Positions 1 to 7,625 of a stretch of 31,347 nucleotides of DNA are shown here, one piece after another (the first letter of the stretch is position 1; every line of letters starts with the position of its first letter). Made by a program: the position numbers and the translations under genes. This DNA is from Oceanihabitans sp. (GTDB lineage Bacteria; Bacteroidota; Bacteroidia; Flavobacteriales; Flavobacteriaceae), in assembly GCA_018067265.1 (NCBI GenBank), contig JAGPUY010000321.1:1-31347 (forward strand), given 5' to 3'. The notes under the pieces were generated by a model. It was not told the origin of the DNA. It saw only the letters and a program-made list of their open reading frames with translations, and ran no database searches.

Positions 1-25
1 GAATCCTTAATGATAACTCCTCAAG

Positions 26-55
26 AAACCTGCAACGTATGTTGGAGGTTTTTTT
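26..55 (+). terminator. Rho-independent terminator of an off-window upstream gene
   Basis: Inverted repeat AAACCT-g-CAAC / GTTG-g-AGGTTT around a GTAT loop, followed directly by a run of T. The T-run orientation fits a plus-strand transcript entering from the left edge. No coding end can be identified in the first 25 bases. Confidence 0.7.
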
Positions 56-92
56 ATTCTAAATTTTTACAGCAGTTAGAAAAAAAAGCTGC

Positions 93-122
93 TTGCATAC
101 TGCATTAAAAAATTTATATTTA
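93..122 (+). promoter_or_regulatory. Candidate Bacteroidota-type promoter for the Crp/Fnr gene
   Basis: TTG at 93-95 and TATATTTA at 115-122, separated by 19 bases. This resembles the flavobacterial -33 TTG / -7 TAnnTTTG arrangement, with A in place of the final G. A short inverted repeat (AGCAG 71-75, CTGCT 89-93) touches the -33 element and could be an operator. It lies about 118 bases before the start codon at 240. Motif match by eye only. Confidence 0.4.
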
Positions 123-239
123 CGGGATAACACTAATAAAAAAATTAATATAACCTGTTCTATTTAATGAATAAGATTAATAAAATTTATTATATAATAA
201 GGTGGAAACAAGCTAAAAAAAAACCAAACTAAAATTAAA

Positions 240-851
240 ATGACGGAAACAGACAAAATAAAAGATGTTTTTTTTGATTTATTTATGGAACAACTTCCAT
301 TATTAAGCCCTGAAGCCAAAAAATTTACACGTTCATTTTTAACCATACAAAAATACAGAAAAAAGGAATTTATATATAGAAATGATGAAGTACAAAAAGA
401 AATTGGATTTGTATGTCAAGGACTTTTGAGTAAGTATTACGTAAACGAAAAGGGTAGCGTAATAATTACAGGCTTCATAAGTGAAAATGGTTATGCTACA
501 GACTATCCTTCTTTTTTAAGACAAAAACCTTCCAAATATAATATACAATGTCTCGAAGCAACAATCATTGTGAAATTATCTTATGAAAAACTTCAAGAGG
601 CATATCTCAAATATAAAGGGAGTGAAATGTACGGTAGGTTCGTCGCTGAAAAAGTTTTAACAAGAGAAACGGATAGAGTGGAAAGCCTATTATTTGAAAG
701 TGCCGAAGAAAGGTATCTAAATTTTTTAGACGAAAACAAAGATATTATCAATAGAATAAGCTTAACCCATTTAGCCTCATATTTAGGTATTGAACGACAA
801 TCTTTAAGCAGAATTAGAAGTAAACTAGCTAAAAATAATTTTGTCACATAG
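240..851 (+). CDS. Crp/Fnr family transcriptional regulator
   Basis: A 203-residue protein with the two-part layout of Crp/Fnr regulators. An N-terminal cyclic-nucleotide-binding-like beta-barrel (about residues 15-125) contains KKEFIYRNDE and the GFVCQGLLSKYY strand. A linker helix follows, then a C-terminal winged helix-turn-helix (about 165-203) with the recognition region HLASYLGIERQSLSRIRSKL. The ligand is unknown: no Fnr-type N-terminal cysteine cluster and no obvious cAMP-binding arginine/serine pair is visible, as in most Bacteroidota members. The ATG at 240 fits the family length. The next gene, the Lnt-like hydrolase, starts 56 bases downstream on the same strand and could be a target or partner, but a weak terminator-like hairpin lies between them. 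Confidence 0.85.
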   Translation: MTETDKIKDVFFDLFMEQLPLLSPEAKKFTRSFLTIQKYRKKEFIYRNDEVQKEIGFVCQGLLSKYYVNEKGSVIITGFISENGYATDYPSFLRQKPSKYNIQCLEATIIVKLSYEKLQEAYLKYKGSEMYGRFVAEKVLTRETDRVESLLFESAEERYLNFLDENKDIINRISLTHLASYLGIERQSLSRIRSKLAKNNFVT

Positions 852-858
852 GTGTCAG

Positions 859-886
859 ATGCACAACATCCTTAAGTTGCATTTTT
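859..886 (+). terminator. Weak hairpin with T-run between regulator and Lnt-like gene
   Basis: ATGCA-c-AAC (859-867) can pair with GTTGCAT (876-882), and TTTT follows. The stem is only 7 bp with one bulge. It could be a weak terminator or attenuator. Confidence 0.35.
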
Positions 887-907
887 GTAGTAAAAAATAT
901 TGTAAAA

Positions 908-2395
908 ATGAAAGTTAACCTTATTAAAAAAATTTTATTCGTATTAGTTCTAGTATTGTTCTCTGTATTTTCCAATGGGCAATATGTCGTCTTTATCGCC
1001 ATATGGGTTTTTACAACAATGCTACTTTTTACAGTTAGAAAATTACCGCGATGGAAAGGCTTTTTATTGACATTCTTGTCCATAAGTATAGGCTACTACA
1101 TTGGTTTTGATTTTGTTCCATTTTTGCCGTTAATAATTTCTATTACTATTGCCCTAATTTTTAGTTTGCTTTCTTCCTTACCATACTTGATAGATTCATT
1201 TTTTTCAAAAAATCGGAAATCCTTTTTAAGCACCTTAATATTTCCGTGTTCCGTTGTTTTAATTGAATATGGGTATCATCAATTTAATCAGTACGGTACT
1301 TTTGGGCATTTGGCTTATACCCAACAATCACAACTCATTTTATTACAATCCATTTCTATTTTCGGTTTAGGGTATGTCACATTTTTAATTACTTGGTTCG
1401 CTTCTGTTAGTAATTGGATTTATGAGCAAAGAAATGAATGGAAAAACATAAAAAAGGCAGTGCTTATTTATAGTCTTGTTTTTGGACTTACGTTAACCTA
1501 CGGATTTTATCGTGTACAATTTCAAAAAAACAATTCTACAACTATCCGTATAGCTTCCATTTCTGCATTAGACAGTCTTAAAGTAAGGGTTGATATTCAA
1601 GGGTTTAATGACGTAAATACTGAAAATGACGTCAAAATTGAAACTAGAAGAAATACATCGAAACTAAATCAAAACTTATTTGATAGAAGTATCAAAGAAG
1701 CAAAAGCTGGAGCAAAAATAGTTTTTTGGGCAGAAGGTAATGGTGTAATATTAAAAGAAGATGAAAAGGAACTTTATGAAAAAGCAAGTCAAATATCGAT
1801 AGAACAAAACATCTATTTAGGTATAAGCGTTGCAGTAATTGACCCTACAAACAGTAAATTTCTTGAGAATAAGTTTATTCTATTCAACAAAAAAGGTGAA
1901 AAAGTTATTGATTATTGGAAAGGAATTTCAGTTCCTGGTGCAGAAGAACCAATTAGCAATAATAAAGCTACTGGAATCCAAAAGGTAGAAACTGCTTATG
2001 GAACTCTTTCAGGAGTAATATGCTTTGATTTAGATTTTCCAAATTATTTGAAAGATGCCAGCGGTTCTGACATTCTGCTAGCACCAAGTAATGATTGGAA
2101 AGACGTTGCAAAAATTCACAGCGATATGTCAAAATATAGAGCGATTGAACAAGGATTTAATTTTATCCGTCAAACTAGTCTTGGGGTATCTATTGGTACA
2201 GATTATACAGGAGAGGTAATTAGTGAAATGAACCATTTTAATAGTGATGACAAAATACTCGTAACGCAACTGCCAACAAAAGGTACAAAAACAATATATT
2301 CAATGATTGGAGATACGTTTATTGCATTTTGTTTGTTATTATTAATTTTGACAATTATCATCCTTAAAAGAAAATCAGGAAAATCAAAAAACTAA
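908..2395 (+). CDS. Lnt-like membrane carbon-nitrogen hydrolase (apolipoprotein N-acyltransferase family)
   Basis: A 495-residue protein with about six hydrophobic segments in residues 5-205, a nitrilase-like domain at about 212-455, and a last membrane helix at about 468-487. The Glu-Lys-Cys triad of the carbon-nitrogen hydrolase superfamily is visible: E276 in VFWAEGN, K338 in YWKGISVPGAEEP and C372 in GVICFD. The later segment HSDMSKYRAIEQG matches the Lnt-type H..M...RA.E motif. The topology is that of Lnt, which adds the third acyl chain to lipoproteins. Sequence around the triad is divergent, for example YWKGISVPGAEE where Lnt usually has Y.K..LVPFGE. It could therefore be a specialised paralog acting on another amine or acyl substrate. 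The preceding regulator gene suggests conditional expression. Confidence 0.8.
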   Translation: MKVNLIKKILFVLVLVLFSVFSNGQYVVFIAIWVFTTMLLFTVRKLPRWKGFLLTFLSISIGYYIGFDFVPFLPLIISITIALIFSLLSSLPYLIDSFFSKNRKSFLSTLIFPCSVVLIEYGYHQFNQYGTFGHLAYTQQSQLILLQSISIFGLGYVTFLITWFASVSNWIYEQRNEWKNIKKAVLIYSLVFGLTLTYGFYRVQFQKNNSTTIRIASISALDSLKVRVDIQGFNDVNTENDVKIETRRNTSKLNQNLFDRSIKEAKAGAKIVFWAEGNGVILKEDEKELYEKASQISIEQNIYLGISVAVIDPTNSKFLENKFILFNKKGEKVIDYWKGISVPGAEEPISNNKATGIQKVETAYGTLSGVICFDLDFPNYLKDASGSDILLAPSNDWKDVAKIHSDMSKYRAIEQGFNFIRQTSLGVSIGTDYTGEVISEMNHFNSDDKILVTQLPTKGTKTIYSMIGDTFIAFCLLLLILTIIILKRKSGKSKN

Positions 2396-2421
2396 TTGAA
2401 ACAAATCAAGCGGAAAAGCCA

Positions 2422-2556
2422 GTTGCCAACATCGTGTAAATTTTATTGCTAGTAATTTCTTGTTTACAAAAATCTTATCGGATTTTCTATTCGGTTGTTA
2501 TTTGTTAAATTAGTTACTTAAACACGCCACTAATCATACATAAAATAGTTGGCAAC
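2422..2556. repeat. Imperfect inverted repeat element, 9-bp perfect ends
   Basis: GTTGCCAAC at 2422-2430 is the exact reverse complement of GTTGGCAAC at 2548-2556. Inner arms also partly pair: ATTTTATTGCTAGT (2440-2453) against ACTAATCATACATAAAAT (2529-2546). The element spans about 135 bases, starts about 26 bases after the Lnt-like stop codon and encodes nothing. It resembles a small folded recombination or mobile site, but the ends do not match the classical attC core consensus. Confidence 0.5.
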
Positions 2557-2562
2557 AATTTT

Positions 2563-2652
2563 GTGAAACTATCTTTATTATTATAAGTTAATCTAGGCAA
2601 CCATATTCTCAATTATTGCGTCTATGTAAATATCCGTCAAAAGTAGTTTCAC
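2563..2652. repeat. Second inverted repeat (GTGAAACTA / TAGTTTCAC)
   Basis: GTGAAACTA at 2563-2571 is the exact reverse complement of TAGTTTCAC at 2644-2652. Four more bases (CTTT / AAAG) pair after a one-base bulge, giving 13-bp arms that enclose the ECF-like promoter motif. Confidence 0.45.
2596..2624 (+). promoter_or_regulatory. Candidate ECF-sigma promoter (GGCAACC / CGTCTA)
   Basis: GGCAACC (2596-2602) and CGTCTA (2619-2624) are separated by 16 bases. An AAC-containing -35 with a CGTC-type -10 is typical of many extracytoplasmic-function sigma factors. The next gene starts about 230 bases downstream. No ECF gene is in the window. Confidence 0.35.
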
Positions 2653-2854
2653 TGATACATAATACTCAAAATGTTAGAAATCCAAAAATCAATTTTAAGT
2701 TAAAAAATTCAACATTATGAACCTCTTTAATCGTTTTGAAGAAAGGAAATCTTTTAATAAGAACCTTAAAAGAATCTGTTGATTTTAAGACAGTATTAAT
2801 AAAGTTTCAATATTAAACCAATATACTGCGAGTGAACAATAAAAACAATTACAT

Positions 2855-3043
2855 ATGAGTACAACTTACTTGAATACCAAGTCAAGAGGAGTAACCAAAA
2901 CAGTAGCAAAATTCTCCAAACAGGATGGCCAAAGCAACAGGGAGTTCCGTGAATTTATCAAGGAACAAGTGGTAGAGCATAGAAAAGAGGGAATGGACGT
3001 ATTCAAGTCCCCAAGACCTGGAGATGAACAGAATAAGGAGTAA
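2855..3043 (+). CDS. Small orphan protein of unknown function (62 aa)
   Basis: Not recognised. The 62-residue product is hydrophilic and charged, with no signal peptide or membrane segment. It has a basic Thr/Lys-rich start (about residues 1-20), a probable helix at about 27-48 with REFREFIKEQVVEHRKEG, and a proline/acidic tail. Its codons (many GAG, CAG, AAG, AGG, TCC and GGC) look richer in G and C than those of the surrounding genes, which suggests recent acquisition. An exact 13-bp-stem terminator begins 13 bases after the stop. A dedicated terminator and an isolated position in a repeat-bearing patch argue for a real, independently transcribed gene. A regulatory or mobile-element accessory role is possible, but nothing identifies one. 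Confidence 0.6.
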   Translation: MSTTYLNTKSRGVTKTVAKFSKQDGQSNREFREFIKEQVVEHRKEGMDVFKSPRPGDEQNKE

Positions 3044-3056
3044 ATAATAATAAACT

Positions 3057-3087
3057 AAGGCTATTTAGATAATCTAAATAGCCTTTT
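3057..3087 (+). terminator. Strong intrinsic terminator of the 62-aa gene
   Basis: Perfect 13-bp stem, AAGGCTATTTAGA (3057-3069) and TCTAAATAGCCTT (3073-3085), with a TAA loop. A short T-run follows on the plus strand. The flanking A-rich side could support minus-strand termination too. Confidence 0.8.
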
Positions 3088-3612
3088 AAAATAAAACTCT
3101 AAAACTTCAGAACAATAGATGACTGGCATTGCATGAAGTAAAATAGACGCTAATAAAACCCAATAAATGTTGAATAAACTGATTTGATAATTATCTAAAA
3201 AAAGAATATGAAAAAATTAGAAATAACACATACTCAGGAAAAATGACAAGTCTACTATTAGAAAAAGCTAACGGACGAACAAGAGGGATTTTAATAGATA
3301 ATACATTGGAAAAAGAAATTCCTTTTTTTATACACTAAAAACTGAATATTGAAGATTCCTTATATAAAAAAATCGATTCTGATTTTGAATATTACATTAG
3401 AAATTCATAAACGGACACTATAAAACTAGATGTAAACACCTATTATCGCAACAAATATTTTAAAATAAAAACGACCTACAATACCACATATCCTTTATTA
3501 CAACTCCTAGCCTACGTACCTAAACCAAAGAATACATTTAAAAACACCTCCTTTTTATACTTCATATTAAACCTTTAAGAAAACCAAGTGTCCAAGAACT
3601 AAAACAATTCAA
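3088..3612. other. Spacer without an intact gene
   Basis: These 525 bases contain no intact ORF. A single reading frame from 3243 to 3578 is interrupted by only two stops and may be a gene remnant (listed separately). No clear promoter for the gene at 3613 was found. Confidence 0.6.
3243..3578 (+). pseudogene. Possible decayed ORF with two in-frame stops
   Basis: One frame beginning at ATG 3243 reads through 111 codons, broken only by TAA at 3336-3338 and 3408-3410, and ends at TAA 3576-3578. Another short ATG frame (3208-3246) overlaps its beginning in a different register, as if a frameshift had occurred. The translated text matches no family known to me. In DNA this AT-rich, two interruptions over 111 codons is fewer than chance would suggest, but the evidence is weak. 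Confidence 0.25.
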
Positions 3613-5619
3613 ATGAAAAAACACTGGGTTATATTGTTATTATTTTTAGGAACACAAATATTCGCTCAAGAAAATAAGGAACATTTAACTGCAACAATCA
3701 TTGGATCTGGTTCCCCAAAATTTAATACCGAACGTTCAGGTCCTTCTGTATTAATTGCTTACAAAAACACGCATATTTTAGTAGATATGGGAAATGGTAC
3801 CCAAGCCAATTTGCATAAAAATAACACCAATATTAAAGATATTGACGGCTTTCTTTTTACGCATCATCATCTAGATCACAATGAGGAGTTTGTCCCTATT
3901 TTTATTCAATCCCTTCTTGGCGGAAATAAAACCATTATTGCAGGACCAAAACAAACGACTTCCATACTGGATAACATTCTTGAAAGTTATGAAGAAGACA
4001 TTAGGTACAGAATATCCAAATCTGGAAGAAGATTAAAGGAGGTTACCTCCAATTTCACCGCTAAAAACTTAACTGGAAATACCGCTTTTTTTATTGGAGA
4101 TATTAAAATTACTTATATACCAGTAAACCATACAATTGCTACACTTGCGTATCGTTTTGATGTAGATAATGCATCCATTGTAATCTCTGGAGACCTAACC
4201 TACTCTGCGTCATTACCTGTTTTGGCTAAAAATGCCGATTATTTAATAATAGATTCTGGTGGCGCGATAGCAATGGGAAAGAAAGGAAATGCCACCAATA
4301 ATAAAAAGAAAAACAACAATCGAACGAAGGAAAAAGCACACGTTAATTTAGCAGAAAGCTCGCAAATGGCAAAAGAAGCTAATGTTAAAAATCTAGTACT
4401 AACGCATTTTAACGTCACCGATGTGGATGAAGAAGCTACAACTACCGCAATACAGCAAAACTATATTGGCAACGTATTATATGCTAAAGATTTAATGATT
4501 TTTCCTATTGAAGAAGAAGTACATAGTCATAACGGGATATCCCACTCACATAACATAGAACATCTACCTGAAATAAAAAATACTTCCAGAGAAAAACTAT
4601 TGTTTACTAATAGCGTTTCTATCACAGAAGATGCAAAGAAGGAAGTACGTATTATAAAATCGAATGCGATTCCGAAGCATACGGTAGGCGAGTTTCCAAC
4701 ACAAGGAAATCCTAATAAAATTTCGGAACAAGACAAAGTATATACCATAGATTTAACTCCTAAATTAGCAAATAAAATAACCTCTGTCTATGATTTAGGA
4801 ATAGATAAAGGAAAACCAAACTATGTATTCGGAGTTGCTATTAATGGGGTAAAATTCGAACCTTCGGCTAATGCATATTTCAATAATAAAGAAACAAATC
4901 AACCTAACTACGAATGGACTCTCGAACCTTTGAGTCCCGAAGTAAATTTAGGTGAGGATTATAATAATGCCCATGTGCAACCCAATGGTGAATATCATTA
5001 TCATGGAACACCAACTGGTTTGGTTTCCGGCTTTGATAAAAGTAAAATGACTTTAGTAGGTTGGGCTGCAGATGGATTTCCAATGTATTATAAAATGGGT
5101 TATAAAGATCCTATAGATGCAAATAGCGACGTTATCCAATTAAAATCTAGTTATGTATTAAAACAAGGAGAACGACCAGGAAATGGCATTTCTGAGCCTA
5201 ATGGAAAATATTCTGGTAAATACGTACGCGATTACGAATTTCAAAAGGATTATGGCGATTTAGACGCATGTAACGGAAGAACCGGCGTAACACCAGAATT
5301 CCCAAATGGAACGTATTACTACATCGTGTCTGATACATTTCCTTCTGCAAGTAGATGTTTTATGGGAACACCAAGTATTGATTTTAAAATTGGAGGAAAC
5401 AAAAAGCAATCACAACAAAAAAAACAAAAGCAAACGGAAACGACAGCTTCAAACACAACACCAAGTTTCTCGAATATGCTTAAAAAAATGGATACTAACC
5501 AAGATGGAAAAATATCCAATTCGGAAGCCAAAGGGAAACTAAAAGAAAACTTTAAAACTAGAGATAGTAACAAAGATGGTTATATATCGGAAGACGAGAT
5601 GACAAGAAGAAATAGATAA
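3613..5619 (+). CDS. Secreted MBL-fold hydrolase fused to YHYH domain and EF-hand pair
   Basis: A 668-residue exported protein; residues 1-19 form a signal peptide ending in FAQ. Module 1 (about 24-300) is a metallo-beta-lactamase fold of the RNase Z/arylsulfatase-like type. Its zinc ligands are H84, H86, D88 and H89 in THHHLDHN, then H173, D194 in SGDL and H265 in LTHF. A His-rich linker follows (303-317). Module 2 (about 335-595) is a YHYH domain with NGEYHYHGTPTG (458-469), GWAADGFPMYYKMGY (483-497) and a Cys-bearing C-terminal part. After a Lys/Gln-rich linker (597-610) come two EF-hand loops, DTNQDGKISNSE (627-638) and DSNKDGYISEDE (651-662), each with the D-x-N-x-D-G spacing. The substrate is unknown. 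The fusion suggests a periplasmic or surface hydrolase that binds zinc and calcium. No membrane anchor or T9SS sorting domain is seen. Confidence 0.85.
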   Translation: MKKHWVILLLFLGTQIFAQENKEHLTATIIGSGSPKFNTERSGPSVLIAYKNTHILVDMGNGTQANLHKNNTNIKDIDGFLFTHHHLDHNEEFVPIFIQSLLGGNKTIIAGPKQTTSILDNILESYEEDIRYRISKSGRRLKEVTSNFTAKNLTGNTAFFIGDIKITYIPVNHTIATLAYRFDVDNASIVISGDLTYSASLPVLAKNADYLIIDSGGAIAMGKKGNATNNKKKNNNRTKEKAHVNLAESSQMAKEANVKNLVLTHFNVTDVDEEATTTAIQQNYIGNVLYAKDLMIFPIEEEVHSHNGISHSHNIEHLPEIKNTSREKLLFTNSVSITEDAKKEVRIIKSNAIPKHTVGEFPTQGNPNKISEQDKVYTIDLTPKLANKITSVYDLGIDKGKPNYVFGVAINGVKFEPSANAYFNNKETNQPNYEWTLEPLSPEVNLGEDYNNAHVQPNGEYHYHGTPTGLVSGFDKSKMTLVGWAADGFPMYYKMGYKDPIDANSDVIQLKSSYVLKQGERPGNGISEPNGKYSGKYVRDYEFQKDYGDLDACNGRTGVTPEFPNGTYYYIVSDTFPSASRCFMGTPSIDFKIGGNKKQSQQKKQKQTETTASNTTPSFSNMLKKMDTNQDGKISNSEAKGKLKENFKTRDSNKDGYISEDEMTRRNR

Positions 5620-5747
5620 AAATCCGTATACATAAATTCAGGTATACCAATAGTAAACTTACTGAAAAAGCCAAAAGATTTACTATTCTGCTTTTATTTA
5701 CTACATTAGAAAATTAATAGCTTACGTAGCTCTTAAAAAACGAACTA

Positions 5748-6161
5748 ATGTCTTTTAAATATTCCATTTGTCATCCAGACAAACCTAATATAGAATACCC
5801 AAAAAACACTTTAAATGCATCTGCTGTTAAAGAAATGGTACATAGTTATCCTTGGAAGGAAGCATTAAAAAAAATGCATGCATTACCTAAGGATGCCGTT
5901 TATTATTCTCCCTCTTTAGACTTTACTAATTTAAATAATAACTATACCTTTTGTTTATCTGCTGTTGGTGAAGATCTTGAAAATTTTACATTCTATATTT
6001 TTTATAATCGAAAAATTAAGAAGAAAATATTATTTGGTTTACTTGGTGAAAAAGAAGATTTTTATTGGATCGATAAAAGTTTCTCTCGGGAAGCTGGTCA
6101 TTCCTTATTAGATCATTTTTTATCTGGAAATTACCAACAAATGGAGAAATTAATGCAATAA
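5748..6161 (+). CDS. Conserved-looking hypothetical protein (137 aa)
   Basis: Not recognised. The 137-residue protein has no signal peptide and no membrane segment. It has an N-terminal helical part containing VKEMVHSYPWKEALKKM (about 28-44), then a strand-rich centre with NYTFCLSAVGEDLENFTFYI (about 64-83) and a basic turn RKIKKKILFG. A helical tail follows with SFSREAGHSLLDHF. The layout suggests a small alpha/beta cytoplasmic domain, perhaps an immunity or SUFU-like fold, but this is speculation. The codon use looks like its neighbours. It lies 128 bases after the MBL-YHYH gene and its stop is 9 bases from the converging LysE-type gene. Confidence 0.7.
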   Translation: MSFKYSICHPDKPNIEYPKNTLNASAVKEMVHSYPWKEALKKMHALPKDAVYYSPSLDFTNLNNNYTFCLSAVGEDLENFTFYIFYNRKIKKKILFGLLGEKEDFYWIDKSFSREAGHSLLDHFLSGNYQQMEKLMQ

Positions 6162-6170
6162 AACGAATCC

Positions 6171-6848
6171 TTAAAGTGGACTAATTTGCTCTAACTTATC
6201 TTTAATTAATTCCTTTTCTTTTGGGAAAAATGCTTGTACTAATAGTAAAACACCAAAGCCCAAAATAACAAGTGCCACAATTTTTTTGGTTTTAAAAATA
6301 CGTTTTGGTGTTAGTTTATTTTTAAGTGTTTTTGCTGCTGCAATCTTTAATAAATCTACCAAAAAGTAAACCAATAAAATGGTTCCTAAAAAGATTTGAA
6401 GTTCGTGTGCGGTTTCGGTTAAGGAGTTACCAATAACAATAAAACCAAGCCAACCCAATAAAACACCAATGTTTATAAAGTTTAGTAAAAAGCCTTTTAT
6501 AAAGAGTTTTCCGTAATTCTTTTTAAATTCTACCGTATGGTATTCTTTAACAATTTCTCGAAAAGATTTAGAAGTTTTTATAAAAGTAATTAATCCGTAC
6601 GCAGTAAGGAAAACACCACCAAAAATAAGAAAACTAGGATCGTCTTTTACTTTCTCTAAAAGTTTACTTGTGCTATAAAAAGCGACAATAATAAAGAAAA
6701 TATCTGCTAGAATAACTCCGGAATCAAATATTAATGCGCTTCTAACACCTTTTGTTGCACTAGTTTCTAATAGTACAAAAAAAACAGGTCCTATCGTGAA
6801 CGATAGGATTATTCCAAAAGGAATTGCTGTTAAAATTGTATCTAGCAT
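6171..6848 (-). CDS. LysE/RhtB-family exporter
   Basis: A 225-residue inner-membrane protein with about six hydrophobic helices and the family signature near the start: PFGIILSFTIGPVFFVLLET (10-29), with the conserved G-P pair, followed by GVRSALIFDSGVILAD. LysE-type carriers export amino acids or related small metabolites driven by the proton gradient; the substrate cannot be read from the sequence. A cytoplasmic loop with KTSKSFREIVKEY separates the two halves and the C-terminus ends in a charged tail. It is the last of four minus-strand genes behind rnr. The gap to the upstream GIN-domain gene is 39 bases, so co-transcription is likely. It converges with the unknown gene ending at 6161, with no obvious terminator between them. 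Confidence 0.85.
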   Translation of the reverse strand: MLDTILTAIPFGIILSFTIGPVFFVLLETSATKGVRSALIFDSGVILADIFFIIVAFYSTSKLLEKVKDDPSFLIFGGVFLTAYGLITFIKTSKSFREIVKEYHTVEFKKNYGKLFIKGFLLNFINIGVLLGWLGFIVIGNSLTETAHELQIFLGTILLVYFLVDLLKIAAAKTLKNKLTPKRIFKTKKIVALVILGFGVLLLVQAFFPKEKELIKDKLEQISPL

Positions 6849-6887
6849 AAGTGAATCTTTCTTACAAATTTAAGAAAAATGCTAGGA

Positions 6888-7565
6888 TTATTCTTTAATA
6901 ATAATTTTTCCTCCTAAAATAGTATTTTCATCTACGGTTTCCGGATTACCATAAACATAAACTGTTCCTCCAGCTCGCACTATAGCTGCTACTTTTTTTG
7001 TAGTATTTACGTGGGCAACTCCTGCTGCATTTATAGTAACTGTAGTGTTTTCGGCAACTAAATCTTTTCCTTTATAAGCACCTCCAGTATTAATATCTAC
7101 GGTTTGATTCGCAGTTGTACCAGAAATATTAATAGTTCCTCCAGAAACTGATTTTATATCTAAATACTGAAGAGCTTTTACTTCTAGGGTAATAGTTCCT
7201 CCTTCTTGTGCCTTCACCTTTAGGTCAAACTGTTCGATAACATCATTAGAACCTATAAAAGTACCTTCGTTGGCATCGATAACATCTAAAGAAGTATAAT
7301 ATACTTGCACTGTGGTATCGTCTCCGTTAAACGCTTCTTGCAGTGTCATTCTAATTTTTAGAATGTCCTTTTTATGAACAATAACCACATCTTTTGTATT
7401 TTTTCCAGAAACCACAACTTTGTTTTCATCTGCTTTAATAAGTTCTACTTCTATACGGTCATAGACTTTTATTTCGCTAAATTCTCCTATAGTTGTATTT
7501 TGTGATTCTTGTGCAAAGGTGGATATTGTAGTACATACCAATAGTATGTATAATAAATTTTTCAT
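6888..7565 (-). CDS. Exported GIN-domain (DUF2807) protein
   Basis: A 225-residue exported protein. The ATG at 7563-7565 is preferred because it is followed at once by a signal peptide, MKNLLYILLVCTTISTFAQ. A longer frame back to 7592 would need a TTG start and would bury the signal. The mature part has the repetitive beta-strand text of the GIN/DUF2807 domain: FSEIKVYDRIEVELIKADEN early, then short strands with GGTITLEV, SGGTINISG and AGGTVYVYGNPE. This matches a right-handed beta-helix-like head domain common in Bacteroidota periplasmic proteins; the biochemical role is unknown. The gene sits between ybjQ-like and lysE-like genes on the same strand. Confidence 0.8.
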   Translation of the reverse strand: MKNLLYILLVCTTISTFAQESQNTTIGEFSEIKVYDRIEVELIKADENKVVVSGKNTKDVVIVHKKDILKIRMTLQEAFNGDDTTVQVYYTSLDVIDANEGTFIGSNDVIEQFDLKVKAQEGGTITLEVKALQYLDIKSVSGGTINISGTTANQTVDINTGGAYKGKDLVAENTTVTINAAGVAHVNTTKKVAAIVRAGGTVYVYGNPETVDENTILGGKIIIKE

Positions 7566-7625
7566 GATATGTTTTATAAAATTATAGTACAAACTTATAA
7601 AATAAATAACGTAATAAATTGATTT

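Larger units (their letters stand above)
2396..2854. other. Gene-poor spacer with inverted repeats and an ECF-like promoter motif
   Basis: No coding region can be supported in these 459 bases. They hold two separate inverted-repeat structures (2422-2556 and 2563-2652), a candidate ECF sigma promoter (2596-2624), and a 21-codon ORF starting at 2717 that is too short to call. Confidence 0.6.

Noticed and set aside
164..346. Minus-strand 60-codon ORF over the Crp/Fnr start
   Set aside because: It overlaps the promoter and start of a well-supported gene and shows only AT-driven hydrophobic text.
2422..2556. Integron attC site
   Set aside because: The ends do not match the RYYYAAC / GTTRRRY core sites and no integrase is present; only a generic inverted repeat can be claimed.
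5649..5687. Hairpin AATAGTAAA / TTTACTATT as terminator of the MBL-YHYH gene
   Set aside because: The stem is AT-only with a 21-base loop and no T-run directly after it, so it is too weak to call.
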